Below, piece by piece: positions 1 to 7,683 of a stretch of 13,363 nucleotides of DNA. The first letter of the stretch is position 1. The number at the start of each line of letters is the position of its first letter. This DNA is from a bacterium (GTDB taxonomy: Bacteria > Bacillota > Clostridia > Christensenellales > CAG-138), in contig JAQXRK010000220.1 in the NCBI GenBank assembly GCA_029218485.1, positions 1 to 13,363 of the forward strand, read 5' to 3'. Position numbers and translations under genes: made by a program. Below the pieces are notes generated by a model. That model was not told the origin of the DNA. It made no database searches and saw nothing but the letters and a program-made list of their open reading frames with translations.

Positions 1-449
1 GTCTTTCCGGCAAGGCCGTTGGAAAAGTCCGGCTGACGGCCGCCATTTTCGAGCAGGCGCTCGATGTCCTCCTGCCCGTTCTCCAGCGGATGCGGCGCGG
101 GCAGCGTATCGTTCTCGCGCGGAACGAGAAAGAGCTTCGCGCCCAGCATGGTCGGGATGATGCCCGTGCCGTAATTGCTGCGGACGCTCAGCAGCTCGCC
201 GCTGCCGCTCTCCAGCTTTTCATGCACGCTGTACAGCTCGCGATAGATCATCAGGTCGTCGTCCTCGAGCGCGTCATTGATCAAAACGCGCTCCCATTCG
301 ATCGCGGCCGGCCGCGGCGTGCGCGCCGTGCGGAACGCGCCCTCCGTCAGCTTCAGATCCGCGAATGCCCGCCATTCGCGCTCAATCCGTTCCTCGTCCG
401 CCGGGTCAATCCGGTTTTCCAGATCGGCAAAGTATGGGTGCAGATTCAT
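1..449 (-). CDS. Uroporphyrinogen decarboxylase (URO-D)-like protein, N-terminal part
   Basis: The ATG at 449-447 follows GGAGGATAGG at ideal spacing. The frame stays open for 149 codons to the left edge, so the C-terminal part is outside the window. The protein begins MNLHPYFADLENRIDPADEE and contains INDALEDDDLM (about residues 57-67), a RSNYGTGIIPTMLGAKLF block (about 90-107) and PDFSNGLAGK at the cut. From memory, this block pattern is typical of the long URO-D-superfamily proteins of anaerobic Firmicutes. Many of these are not haem enzymes but resemble corrinoid or methyltransferase-type members. No haem or corrinoid gene is nearby, and the catalytic half cannot be seen, so the reaction is unknown. 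It lies 78 bases after the AEC carrier on the same strand and may be co-transcribed with it. The family call is moderately sure; the function is open. Confidence 0.62.
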   Translation of the reverse strand, partial: MNLHPYFADLENRIDPADEERIEREWRAFADLKLTEGAFRTARTPRPAAIEWERVLINDALEDDDLMIYRELYSVHEKLESGSGELLSVRSNYGTGIIPTMLGAKLFLVPRENDTLPAPHPLENGQEDIERLLENGGRQPDFSNGLAGK

Positions 450-527
450 CCTATCCTCCGTTCTGCCGCTCCGGTCCCCTGCACTGGGGTTCCGCGATGG
501 CGGCGTTCTGTTATCCGTGCGTGTCCG

Positions 528-1493
528 TCAGAGCAGCGCCGCAAGCAGGCTCTGCAATTGAAACATCAGGGGCAACGTCGCCAGGCTGAGCAGCGAGCTG
601 ATGAATGCGCACTCCGCGCCAAACACCCCGTCGCGCCCATAGGTTTCGCTGAAGATGACCGGGTTCATCCCGAGCGGCATCGCCGTAAATGCGCCGACGA
701 TCAGCAGCAACGTGCTGTCCAGCCCGACCCATCGGCACAGGAAAAACGTGCCGGCCGTGAAGATGGCGGGCAGAAGCAGCAGCCGGATTGCGGAAATAAA
801 ATAGGCGCGTTTTTCAAGAAGCGCGCGTTTCAAAGAGATATGGCCGATCACGATGCCGGTGAGGATCATTGCGCATACGGAAACACAGCCGGATGCGCTC
901 TGGCAGATGTTCTCGACAAACGACGGCATGGGAATCCCCGCAAGGCCCCACGCGATGCCCAGCAGTACGGCGATTGTGGACGGGTTGAAGATATGCTTCA
1001 GCGTCTCCTTCCACCCGTGGTTCGCCCCCGCCGGCATCCACTTCGGCATGACGGCGGTATAGATATAGAACGTGAACGGCAGACCGAACATCATGTATTT
1101 CGACAGCATCTCCTGTCCGTACAGCGCCAGCACGAACGGAAACCCGATATAACCAAAGTTCGGAGAGATCATGGAATAGCTCGCTGTCAGCTTCTCGCTC
1201 TCGTTTCCCAGGAAGCAGCGCTGCATCAGCGCGCCGGCGGGAAGGCTCAGGAGCAGCAGCACGGTACCGGCGATGAGCGCCGTCAAATAACCGCTGAGCT
1301 TCTCTGGCGTACATTGCTGGGCAAAGCTGATGAAGGACATGCACGGCAGGAACACATACAACACGAGCCGGGACAGCACGGCGCCCGCATTCTCCGGCAC
1401 AACGCTGTATTTGCTCATCGCCAGCCCGATGCCGAAAAACGCCATAAACGTCAGGATCTGCTCACTGGAAAGGAAAAAGATTTCATTCAGCAT
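528..1493 (-). CDS. AEC-family (auxin efflux carrier-like) transporter
   Basis: This integral membrane carrier has about 321 residues and some ten hydrophobic segments, the usual size for the AEC/BASS-like fold. The N-terminal segment is QILTFMAFFGIGLAMSKY. A central SPNFGYIGFPFVLALYG block holds the family's conserved N-x-G-x-x-G-x-P pattern, and a second half around GAFTAMPLGMNPVIFSETYG mirrors it. Known members move organic acids such as malate or related anions; the substrate here cannot be read from sequence. I chose ATG 1493 (MLNEIFF) because the in-frame GTG at 1508 has no ribosome binding site. The site ahead of 1493 (GGCGGG) is itself weak, which suggests translation coupled to the MATE gene ending at 1549. 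An organic-anion carrier would fit beside a sugar-acid locus, but this is inference. Confidence 0.85.
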   Translation of the reverse strand: MLNEIFFLSSEQILTFMAFFGIGLAMSKYSVVPENAGAVLSRLVLYVFLPCMSFISFAQQCTPEKLSGYLTALIAGTVLLLLSLPAGALMQRCFLGNESEKLTASYSMISPNFGYIGFPFVLALYGQEMLSKYMMFGLPFTFYIYTAVMPKWMPAGANHGWKETLKHIFNPSTIAVLLGIAWGLAGIPMPSFVENICQSASGCVSVCAMILTGIVIGHISLKRALLEKRAYFISAIRLLLLPAIFTAGTFFLCRWVGLDSTLLLIVGAFTAMPLGMNPVIFSETYGRDGVFGAECAFISSLLSLATLPLMFQLQSLLAALL

Positions 1494-1534
1494 TTTGGTT
1501 CCCGCCACACTTTTCTATACGCTTGCCGCTTCGC

Positions 1535-1550
1535 AGCGCCCACCGGCGCT
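1535..1550 (-). promoter_or_regulatory. Small hairpin at the MATE/AEC junction
   Basis: The inverted repeat AGCGCC-CACC-GGCGCT has a perfect 6-bp stem and a tetraloop. It overlaps the MATE stop codon, and no U-tract follows it in the leftward transcript. It is more likely an mRNA stability or processing element than a terminator. A stem this short in GC-rich DNA could be chance. Confidence 0.35.
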
Positions 1551-2925
1551 ACGATACGATGTTCCGAACCCAAACCCCTTTTTTGATCCAGACGGCGGCG
1601 AGCACGCACTTGCTCAGCTCAGCCGCGAGGCTCACCGCAAACAGCGGCACGGCGGCCAAATCCGTAAACGTTGCCAGCAGATAGGTGACCGGCAGGCCGA
1701 TCAGGGTGACGTATCCGCCGTCGAACGCCAGCGTCAGCATCGTGCGCCCGCCCGAGCGCAGCGTATAATACGCCAGATGGGTGAAGCCGCGGATCGGCAG
1801 CAGGTATGCCACGACACGGATCATGGCGCCGGACATGTTCCACACCTCCTCGGTGGTGTTGAACAGCCTCGGGAACCACACGGACACCGGCATCAATATG
1901 ATGGCGAACACCACGCAGACCGCGACCGCAAGCGCGATCATCCGGCTGTTGGTCTCGCGCGCCTCGTCAAACCGGTCCGCACCGAGCAGATTGCCGACCA
2001 CGATGCCAAGCGACGCGCCGAGCGCATACAGGATCACGTTGAACAGCTGCGTGATATTGGTCGTGATGTTGGACGCGGCGATGGCGGCAAGCCCGCGCGT
2101 CGACAGGCACTGCGCAATGGCGGCATAGCTGGCCGCATAGATCGTCTCGTTGATGAGCAGCGGCGCCGTTCTGACGGCCATGCTCCTGAGCAGCGCGCCG
2201 GGAATCCGCCTGCGGCGCCACGAGCGGCGAATGAACGGCTCGTCGCACAGATACGCCCAAACCACCACGATCAGCATCTCCACAAACCGGGAAACGACCG
2301 TCGCAAGGGCAGCGCCGCGCACGCCAAGGCGCGGGCATCCCCATTTTCCGAAGATGAACACGTAGTTCAGCAGCAGATTCAACAGCACCGCGGTCACGCT
2401 GCCGGCCATTGCGGGGACCGTTCGGTTCACCTCGCGCAGCGTCGTGCCGTAGATCTGCCCCACGGTGTAGGGCAGCAGGCCGAGGAGCATGATCCACAGG
2501 TACTCCCACGCGCTGCTGCCCGCCAGCAGTGCGCTGCCCTCGCTGCCCGCATAGCGGATGTAGGCGTCGATCAGGCCGCGGCCCCAGAGCACGAACACCA
2601 AAATGGCCATCGCCGTAAAGACGGTGCCCACAACGCGCTTGCAGCGCAGCGTATGGCAAAGCCCGTCCTCGTCGTGCTTTCCGTAAAACTGCGCCGTGAA
2701 AATGCCGATGCCGGCCAGCGCGCCCATGATGCCGAAATTATACACCGACAGGAGCTGGTTTGCAATCGCCACGCCGGACATCTGCTCCGTGCCCAATTGG
2801 CCGACCATCACATTGTCGAGCAGGCTCACAATGTTTGTCACGCTGCCCTGGATGACGATTGGGGTCGCCAGGGCGAGAATCTTCTTGTAGAATTGGCGGT
2901 TGCCGATCAGGCCGCTCTGTTTCAT
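1549..2925 (-). CDS. MATE-family multidrug/metabolite exporter
   Basis: The product is a 458-residue membrane protein of the MATE (NorM/DinF-like) family, which exports drugs or metabolites using a Na+ or H+ gradient. The N-terminal bundle shows the typical block from IQGSVTNIVSLLDNVMVG through LGTEQMSGVAIANQL to GIGIFTAQFYGK, within the first hundred residues. The second six-helix bundle starts near PLLINETIYAASYAAIAQ and carries a matching SLGIVVGNLLGA block. Length is normal for the family. I chose ATG 2925 (MKQSGLIG) because GAGGAAGAC precedes it. The in-frame ATG at 2964 has no ribosome binding site, lies beside a strong hairpin and would add a non-family extension. The gene is preceded by a 270-base leader rich in hairpins. 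The exported compound is unknown; a role in removing a toxic pathway intermediate is possible but speculative. Confidence 0.9.
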   Translation of the reverse strand: MKQSGLIGNRQFYKKILALATPIVIQGSVTNIVSLLDNVMVGQLGTEQMSGVAIANQLLSVYNFGIMGALAGIGIFTAQFYGKHDEDGLCHTLRCKRVVGTVFTAMAILVFVLWGRGLIDAYIRYAGSEGSALLAGSSAWEYLWIMLLGLLPYTVGQIYGTTLREVNRTVPAMAGSVTAVLLNLLLNYVFIFGKWGCPRLGVRGAALATVVSRFVEMLIVVVWAYLCDEPFIRRSWRRRRIPGALLRSMAVRTAPLLINETIYAASYAAIAQCLSTRGLAAIAASNITTNITQLFNVILYALGASLGIVVGNLLGADRFDEARETNSRMIALAVAVCVVFAIILMPVSVWFPRLFNTTEEVWNMSGAMIRVVAYLLPIRGFTHLAYYTLRSGGRTMLTLAFDGGYVTLIGLPVTYLLATFTDLAAVPLFAVSLAAELSKCVLAAVWIKKGVWVRNIVS

Positions 2926-2970
2926 GTCTTCCTCTGCGAAGAAACACTCCGCTGTGTTCTGCATATCTAC

Positions 2971-2995
2971 GGCGCCGCATCCAGGATGCGGCGCC
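2971..2995 (-). promoter_or_regulatory. Strong GC hairpin before the MATE gene
   Basis: The arms at 2971-2980 and 2986-2995 form a perfect 10-bp stem (GGCGCCGCAT with ATGCGGCGCC) around a CCAGG loop. The sequence is also palindromic to the centre. No T-run follows on either strand, so it is not a classic intrinsic terminator. It ends 46 bases before the MATE start codon and could block readthrough, stop 3'-exonuclease decay, or be part of the larger structured leader at 2971-3110. Confidence 0.55.
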
Positions 2996-3110
2996 GCTCA
3001 AGCCGTTCATAGTACGGGATATCTGCTGCGGCAGATTCTCCTGTACGGGCCCGATCATCAGGCCCTGTACAAAGAGCGTCTGAAGCGCCGCGCACAGCGT
3101 CGCTTCAGAC
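2971..3110 (-). promoter_or_regulatory. Leader with four consecutive hairpins upstream of the MATE gene
   Basis: In leftward transcript order the hairpins are: 3110-3101 with 3087-3078 (GTCTGAAGCG pairing CGCTTCAGAC, perfect 10 bp, 13-base loop); 3071-3061 with 3051-3042 (TGTAC and GGGCC arms with one bulged base); 3036-3031 with 3026-3021 (ATCTGC pairing GCAGAT, tetraloop); and 2995-2986 with 2980-2971 (10 bp). The first three are separated by only 5-6 bases. I do not recognise a known riboswitch class. The region lies between the isomerase-like gene and the MATE gene and could be a structured 5' leader, an attenuator or an mRNA processing block. An alternative is that it is partly coding, because an open frame runs through it. 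Confidence 0.4.
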
Positions 3111-3138
3111 CGAGCATACGATTTGTTTTGTTCCCGCG

Positions 3139-3197
3139 CGTTTTGCACATGCAAACCGGCAGGCGGTTCCCCTTTCTCTCCCGTTTTGCACCGGTTT
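3139..3197. repeat. Short direct and inverted repeats after the isomerase-like gene
   Basis: CGTTTTGCAC occurs at 3139-3148 and again at 3182-3191, 43 bases apart. AAACCGG (3153-3159) pairs with CCGGTTT (3191-3197), which overlaps the isomerase stop codon. TTTGCA-CA-TGCAAA is a perfect inverted repeat at 3142-3155. This could be an operator cluster or a weak 3' hairpin for the upstream gene. I find no convincing -10/-35 pair beside it. Confidence 0.25.
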
Positions 3198-4467
3198 ACG
3201 GCTCGTACGGGCGTGCGAGGAACTTATGGTAGTAGCCGCCGCACAGGTCGGCGATCTCTTCGCGCATCCGCTCATCGTCCGGGTGATACCCGAGCGAGAG
3301 CAGCTCCGCATAGTATGCCGCCAGCACGCGCTCCAGCACGGACTTGAACCGCGCCCATTTGCCGACCAGATGGCCGATCATATTCGCATCCGAGTGCTGC
3401 GCGACAAACTTCGCGCCCAGCATCTCATAGCGCATGCGGGTCATCTCCTCCATGAACACGGGGTTATTGAGGAACCACCAGCAGCCGAACAGCAGCACAT
3501 TGCTGAAGATGCGCGCCGTCGCGGTCAGCTCATGCTGGTTTTCCCTCACGAGGGTGGTGATGAGGAACAGGTTCTCCCGGTGCTCCGAAAATAGCCGGTG
3601 CAGCTGGTGAATATCCACCTTGCCGAGCGAATCGCCCGCATCGCGCATCGCTGCGTGCACATTGCGCGTGACGCCGAGCATCAGCGCAACCGGCAGCCGG
3701 CGCTCACGGCAGACGGGCAGCACGCATTCCGTCAGGATGAGAGCGCATGCCGAGCCATCCTCCAGCGAGAAGCTGACGGGGAGCGACGCGGCACAGTACT
3801 GCGCGCCGGTGAGCGTCAGCCAGTCGTTCAGAAACCGGCGGATTTCCGGCAGGGAGGCGGGCGTCGGATTGCCGTCCGCCATGCGCTCAACCGCATATCC
3901 CCATTGCATCAGCTGCTCCACCGCCGCAGGGGCAAAGCCGAGTAGCTCGTCGATCCGCAGCGCCGCAAGGAACCGCTCATCCGCGCGGTAGCTCCCATCG
4001 AGCCATACCCTTGCCTCGTCCGGTTGGAAGGGATCGTTGGTCATCAGCACGCCCGTGATGTGCTCCCGTTCAAACACGGTATCGACATACCGGTCCTGCG
4101 AAAGCCCCGCATAATAAGCGCGATAGTAGTCGAGATCCTTCCGGTTGATATCCAGCCCATCGCGCCGGAACATGGCCAGCATCGTGCGGCAGGACTCGCT
4201 CACCGGCGGTCTGTCGATGAACAGCGTCTTCCAGATCAGCTCGGCCTGCTGCGCCTTGGGCAGCGCCCAATAGGCTGCGGGGGCCATGCCGGTTGCCAGC
4301 ACCGCTTCCTCTACGAGATAGTGGTACGTAATGGTTTCATCAACGCTGACCCGCAGCAGATCTCCGAAGCATGGCGCAAACAGATGCGTATGCATGTCGA
4401 AGATCGGCGTATTCTCCACACAGGTGTGGAGCCATTCGCGCGCCGCGCCTTCCGATCGAATCTGCAT
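3196..4467 (-). CDS. Uronate isomerase-like amidohydrolase-superfamily protein
   Basis: The protein has 423 residues and a predicted TIM-barrel fold of the amidohydrolase superfamily, closest by motif order to glucuronate/uronate isomerases. Visible landmarks are the strand-1 metal motif FDMHTHL (H26 and H28), GVTRNVHAAMRDAGDSLGKVD (265-285), a tryptophan-rich FGCWWFLNNP block (327-336), and QHSDA (357-361), whose D360 sits where the strand-8 acidic residue is expected. The tail GGYYHKFL resembles the family's C-terminal region. Classical uronate isomerases (UxaC) are about 470 residues and convert glucuronate or galacturonate to keturonates. This one is shorter and diverged, so it may act on another sugar acid or be a hydrolase. 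AGGAGG stands 8 bases before ATG 4467. It begins 16 bases after the permease stop, so it probably acts on the imported sugar. The superfamily call is good; the exact reaction is not known. Confidence 0.68.
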   Translation of the reverse strand: MQIRSEGAAREWLHTCVENTPIFDMHTHLFAPCFGDLLRVSVDETITYHYLVEEAVLATGMAPAAYWALPKAQQAELIWKTLFIDRPPVSESCRTMLAMFRRDGLDINRKDLDYYRAYYAGLSQDRYVDTVFEREHITGVLMTNDPFQPDEARVWLDGSYRADERFLAALRIDELLGFAPAAVEQLMQWGYAVERMADGNPTPASLPEIRRFLNDWLTLTGAQYCAASLPVSFSLEDGSACALILTECVLPVCRERRLPVALMLGVTRNVHAAMRDAGDSLGKVDIHQLHRLFSEHRENLFLITTLVRENQHELTATARIFSNVLLFGCWWFLNNPVFMEEMTRMRYEMLGAKFVAQHSDANMIGHLVGKWARFKSVLERVLAAYYAELLSLGYHPDDERMREEIADLCGGYYHKFLARPYEP

Positions 4468-4482
4468 CGTCGCTTCCTCCTA

Positions 4483-5313
4483 TCAGCCCTTCAGGCCGGT
4501 CGTTGCGAAGCTGTCCATAATCTGCCTACGCAGGACGATGTACACGATCAGGATTGGCAGAATGGAGATCAGCGAGCCGGCCGTGACCAACGGGATGTTC
4601 AGCGTGAATGCGCTCTGGAACTGCGACAGACCAAGCTCCATGGTGAACAGCGCATCGCTGTTGACAACGATCAGCGGCCAGACATAGGCGTTCCAGGCCT
4701 CAAGGAAGGCGAAGATGCCCAGTGCGGCCAGCGAGGAGCCGAGCATCGGCAGCACGATCTGGAAGAAGATTCGGAACTCCGATGCGCCGTCCGCCCGCGC
4801 CGCCTCGATGATTTCGTCCGGCACGAGCGCGGAGACGTTCTGCCGCATGAAGAAAATGCCGAAGCTCATCACCAGGTATGGTGCGATCAAACCGCCCATG
4901 GTATCGGCCAGCTCCAGACCGCGCAGCTGCATGAACACGGGGATCATGTACACCTCGAACGGCACGATTGCCGTTGCGAGGATGACGCCGAAGATGGCGG
5001 TCTTTCCGAAGAAACGATACTTTGCGAAGATGTAGCCGGCCATGGTGGACGTGTACAGGATCGCGATCGTAGACACGGAGGACATGATGAGGCTGTTCAG
5101 GAAGTACTTGGCAAACGGCGCGGTGCGGAACACATCCGCGAAGTTCTCAAAGCGCCAGGTCTCCGGCAGGAACGTTGGCGGCCACTGGTTGAGCTCCGCC
5201 GTGGTCTTGAACGCGGTCAGAAACATCCAGATGAACGGTATGACCATGATGAGCGCGCCAAGCGTCAGCAGGATATATCGGGTGATGCGTACGGAAAGCC
5301 GATCGTTCGTCAT
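4483..5313 (-). CDS. Carbohydrate ABC transporter permease (MalG/MsmG-like)
   Basis: This 276-residue inner-membrane subunit belongs to a CUT1 sugar importer. It has about six membrane segments, starting with YILLTLGALIMVIPFIWMFLTAFK (13-36), the usual first helix of MalG-type permeases. The EAA loop that contacts the ATPase is at about 169-190 (IEAARADGASEFRIFFQIVLPM, keeping the EAA-x3-G core). A second conserved block, FLEAWNAYVWPLIV, lies at 203-216. The ATG at 5313 overlaps the stop of the other permease in a TAATG junction, preceded by GGGAGGGAAG, so the two are translationally coupled and should form a heterodimer. The periplasmic-type binding protein is encoded further upstream, separated by two genes. 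No ATP-binding subunit is in the window. Confidence 0.95.
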   Translation of the reverse strand: MTNDRLSVRITRYILLTLGALIMVIPFIWMFLTAFKTTAELNQWPPTFLPETWRFENFADVFRTAPFAKYFLNSLIMSSVSTIAILYTSTMAGYIFAKYRFFGKTAIFGVILATAIVPFEVYMIPVFMQLRGLELADTMGGLIAPYLVMSFGIFFMRQNVSALVPDEIIEAARADGASEFRIFFQIVLPMLGSSLAALGIFAFLEAWNAYVWPLIVVNSDALFTMELGLSQFQSAFTLNIPLVTAGSLISILPILIVYIVLRRQIMDSFATTGLKG

Positions 5314-6287
5314 TACTTCTTCCCTCCCGTCTGATAGACCTTCATCTTCTTCGGTTTCTTCTCTCGCACGAGTCCCATCTGCAAAACCGTCAGGACAAGA
5401 ACGACGAGGAACAGCACAACCGCTTCAGCGGAGGCATAGCCCATCTTGAAGAAACGGAATGCGTTTTCGATCATATCGTAAACGAGCACGCGCACCAGAT
5501 ATCCCGGAGCGCCCTGCACATCCGAAGCGAGGATGTTGACAAGGCTGTACACGTTGTAGCCCTTGATCAGCGTGGTAACGGATACATAGATGGTGATGGG
5601 CTTGAGCTGCGGCAGCGAGATGTGCCGGAAGCACTGTCCGCTGGTCGCGCCGTCAAGCGCCGCCGCTTCATAATAGGATTTCGGAATACCGCGCAGACCC
5701 ACCAGATAGATCAGCACGTTATAGCCGATGTTCTTCCAGACCATGATGGCAATGACCACGATGAGCGCGAGGTTCGGCGTGGTCAGCCATGCGAGCTTCT
5801 GGATGCCGAACAGCGAAAGGAACCAGTTGAGCAGACCGTAATCCGTGTTCAGAATCCACTTCCAGATGATCGTGATCGGCACCATCGGCATGATGACGGG
5901 CAGGAAATACAGCGCCTCGTACCATGCGCCGAACTTGATCTTGCTGTTGAGCGCGTTGGCGATCAGCAGCGACAGCGGCATGATGACGATGAACATGGCG
6001 AACGCGATGATCGTGGTGTTCCGCATCGAGATCAGGAACTGTTCGTTTTGGAACATGTTCTGATAGTTGGTGAGTCCGATGAAGACGTTGTTGTTCGTCA
6101 CATAGTTCCAGTTGAAGAAGCTCATGTAGATGGACTTGCCGATCGGGATGATGCGCAGGTATGCGTAGATCAACAGAATCGGCAGCAGACCGACGAGCAG
6201 GAACCATCCGTCTGTGGCCATCCGCTTCTGAAACCGGCTAGGGCGCTTGATCTCATTTGCTCCAGCTTGCTTCTTGTTCTTTCCCAT
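5313..6287 (-). CDS. Carbohydrate ABC transporter permease (MalF/MsmF-like)
   Basis: This 324-residue membrane subunit of the CUT1 importer pairs with the following MalG-like permease. It has a basic N-terminus (GKNKKQAGANEIKRP), a first helix at about 28-46 (WFLLVGLLPILLIYAYLRI), and the NWNYVTNNNVFIGLTNYQNMF stretch (59-79) typical of MsmF/UgpA proteins. The EAA loop is at 206-230 (YEAAALDGATSGQCFRHISLPQLKP), with a last hydrophobic segment near 287-305. I chose ATG 6287 because GGGAGAGAG precedes it. An in-frame ATG at 6350 would add 21 residues, lacks a ribosome binding site and lies beside the 6316-6348 hairpin. The substrate cannot be read from the permease. Because the enzyme genes around it are unusual, the cargo may be a sugar acid or amino sugar rather than a plain glucan, but this is inference. 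Confidence 0.95.
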   Translation of the reverse strand: MGKNKKQAGANEIKRPSRFQKRMATDGWFLLVGLLPILLIYAYLRIIPIGKSIYMSFFNWNYVTNNNVFIGLTNYQNMFQNEQFLISMRNTTIIAFAMFIVIMPLSLLIANALNSKIKFGAWYEALYFLPVIMPMVPITIIWKWILNTDYGLLNWFLSLFGIQKLAWLTTPNLALIVVIAIMVWKNIGYNVLIYLVGLRGIPKSYYEAAALDGATSGQCFRHISLPQLKPITIYVSVTTLIKGYNVYSLVNILASDVQGAPGYLVRVLVYDMIENAFRFFKMGYASAEAVVLFLVVLVLTVLQMGLVREKKPKKMKVYQTGGKK

Positions 6288-6315
6288 AGACTCTCTCCCT
6301 TGTTCAGATGTGCGC

Positions 6316-6348
6316 GCATCCTCGCGCCTGCAAGCGGCGCAAGGATGC
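6316..6348 (-). promoter_or_regulatory. Intercistronic hairpin between aminotransferase and permease genes
   Basis: The arms 6316-6328 and 6336-6348 form a 13-bp stem with a 7-base loop. In the leftward transcript the single non-Watson-Crick position is a G-U pair; in the opposite strand it would be a C-A mismatch. This favours an RNA structure made from the minus strand. No U-tract follows. The hairpin lies 29 bases before the permease start and could stabilise the upstream message or dampen transcription into the permeases. Confidence 0.5.
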
Positions 6349-6386
6349 AATATACCTTTGTTGTCCGCGGACTGCCCGGCCCCGGA

Positions 6387-7649
6387 TCAGAAGATTGCCG
6401 CGATCACCTTGTCGAGCGCTGCGATGATATCATCGATCTCCCTGTCGGTGTAGAGCGGCCCGATGCCGATGGCAACGAAGCGCGCCACGTAATCGTCCGT
6501 GTTGGGGCAGATCGTCGCTGCGTCATACACGATGTCCTCGCCATCGAACCCCTTGCCAAACGGCGGCATGTTCGGGTTTGCCATCGCCTTGGTCTTGATC
6601 GGATAGTCCGACACGAGGTTGCAGCAGAACGAGGTCGGCCCGCAGGGGATTCCCTCCGCGTTCATCGCGGCGGAAAACCGCTCCGCGATCTCCTTCGTCG
6701 GCATCAGCATGATGAACGCCAGGCCGCAGTCCCCCTCCTCATACCGGATGGAGAAGTGCGTGTTGCCGGCAAGATGCTCGCGAATGCGCTGATGCGCGCG
6801 CCGGCAGGTATCGAGGATGCCGTCCAGCCGTATCAGCTGCGCGCACAGGAACGCGCCCTGCAGCTCGCTCATGCGCAGCTGCAGACCCGCAAACGCGTGC
6901 TCGCGCGCTGCGAGTTCCTTGTTCTCGAGCTTGGCCTCGAAGAACGGACGGACGAACCCAAGATCGTGATACCGGATGGCGCGGACATAGAACTCCTCGT
7001 TGTTGGTGAACAGCATGCCGCCCTCGCCGCTGGTGATCATCTTGTGCGTCTGAAAACTTGTAATGGCGATATCGCCAAAGCTGCCGAGGAGCTTGCCGTG
7101 ATAGCTGCCGCCAAGCGCCTGCGCGCAGTCCTCAATGATGATCAGGTTATGCGCGCGCGCGATGCGGACGATCTCGTCCATCTTCGCCGGCGCGCCCTGG
7201 TAATGAACCGGAATGACCGCCTTCGTTTTCGGGGTGATCTTCCGTTCAAAATCGGCGGGATCCATGTTCAGATCGTCACCAATGTCTGCAAAAACCGGCG
7301 TAGCCCCCATGGTTACGAGCACGCAATAATCCGTATACCACGCGAAACTGGGGATGATCACCTCGTCGCCGGGGCCGATGCCCGCCGCAGCAATCGCGCA
7401 CAACAGCGCAGCGGAACCGCTGGAAACCGCCAAAGCATATTTGCAGTCCAGCCGTTTTTGAAACATCTCCTCGAGCGTCTTGACCTTCTCCGGGTTGCCA
7501 ACGCCGTAATGGCGGAACGGGCTCTGTTCACGGACGACGTCCGCCAGCTCGTTCAGCTCCTCCTGACCGATCAGGGAGGCGCCAAGCATATGCGTGGGGA
7601 ATGGGGTTGTGCGTACGGGCTTTCCGCCGTTGATTGCAAGTGTTTCCAT
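6387..7649 (-). CDS. DegT/DnrJ/EryC1/StrS-family PLP-dependent aminotransferase
   Basis: The protein has 420 residues, the normal length for this family, and is expected to be a cytosolic fold-type I aminotransferase moving an amino group to or from a keto sugar or keto-cyclitol. Visible motifs are LAINGGKPVR at the N-terminus, SSGSAALLCAI (76-86) for phosphate binding, IGPGDEVIIPSFAW (91-104), HYQGAPAKMDEI (149-160), the cofactor aspartate in IIEDCAQALGG (D174), and the Schiff-base lysine in SFQTHKMITSGEGGML (K203). The start follows AAAGGACAG. It lies 34 bases after the AraC regulator and 99 bases before the permeases, inside a sugar import operon. Best-known members build amino sugars for antibiotics or surface glycans. 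Placement with an importer and an isomerase suggests a catabolic or remodelling role, possibly deamination of an imported amino sugar. The family call is very sure; the substrate is unknown. Confidence 0.93.
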   Translation of the reverse strand: METLAINGGKPVRTTPFPTHMLGASLIGQEELNELADVVREQSPFRHYGVGNPEKVKTLEEMFQKRLDCKYALAVSSGSAALLCAIAAAGIGPGDEVIIPSFAWYTDYCVLVTMGATPVFADIGDDLNMDPADFERKITPKTKAVIPVHYQGAPAKMDEIVRIARAHNLIIIEDCAQALGGSYHGKLLGSFGDIAITSFQTHKMITSGEGGMLFTNNEEFYVRAIRYHDLGFVRPFFEAKLENKELAAREHAFAGLQLRMSELQGAFLCAQLIRLDGILDTCRRAHQRIREHLAGNTHFSIRYEEGDCGLAFIMLMPTKEIAERFSAAMNAEGIPCGPTSFCCNLVSDYPIKTKAMANPNMPPFGKGFDGEDIVYDAATICPNTDDYVARFVAIGIGPLYTDREIDDIIAALDKVIAAIF

Positions 7650-7683
7650 TTTTCTGTCCTTTCGGTTCGTCTGTTAAAAATCG

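Noticed and set aside
2926..2964. Upstream ATG for the MATE protein
   Set aside because: It has no ribosome binding site, whereas ATG 2925 has GAGGAAG at good spacing and gives the usual family N-terminus.
90..3012. Long plus-strand open frames (498 and 560 codons)
   Set aside because: They are antisense shadows of the URO-D-like, AEC and MATE genes, with low-complexity basic translations and no ribosome binding sites.
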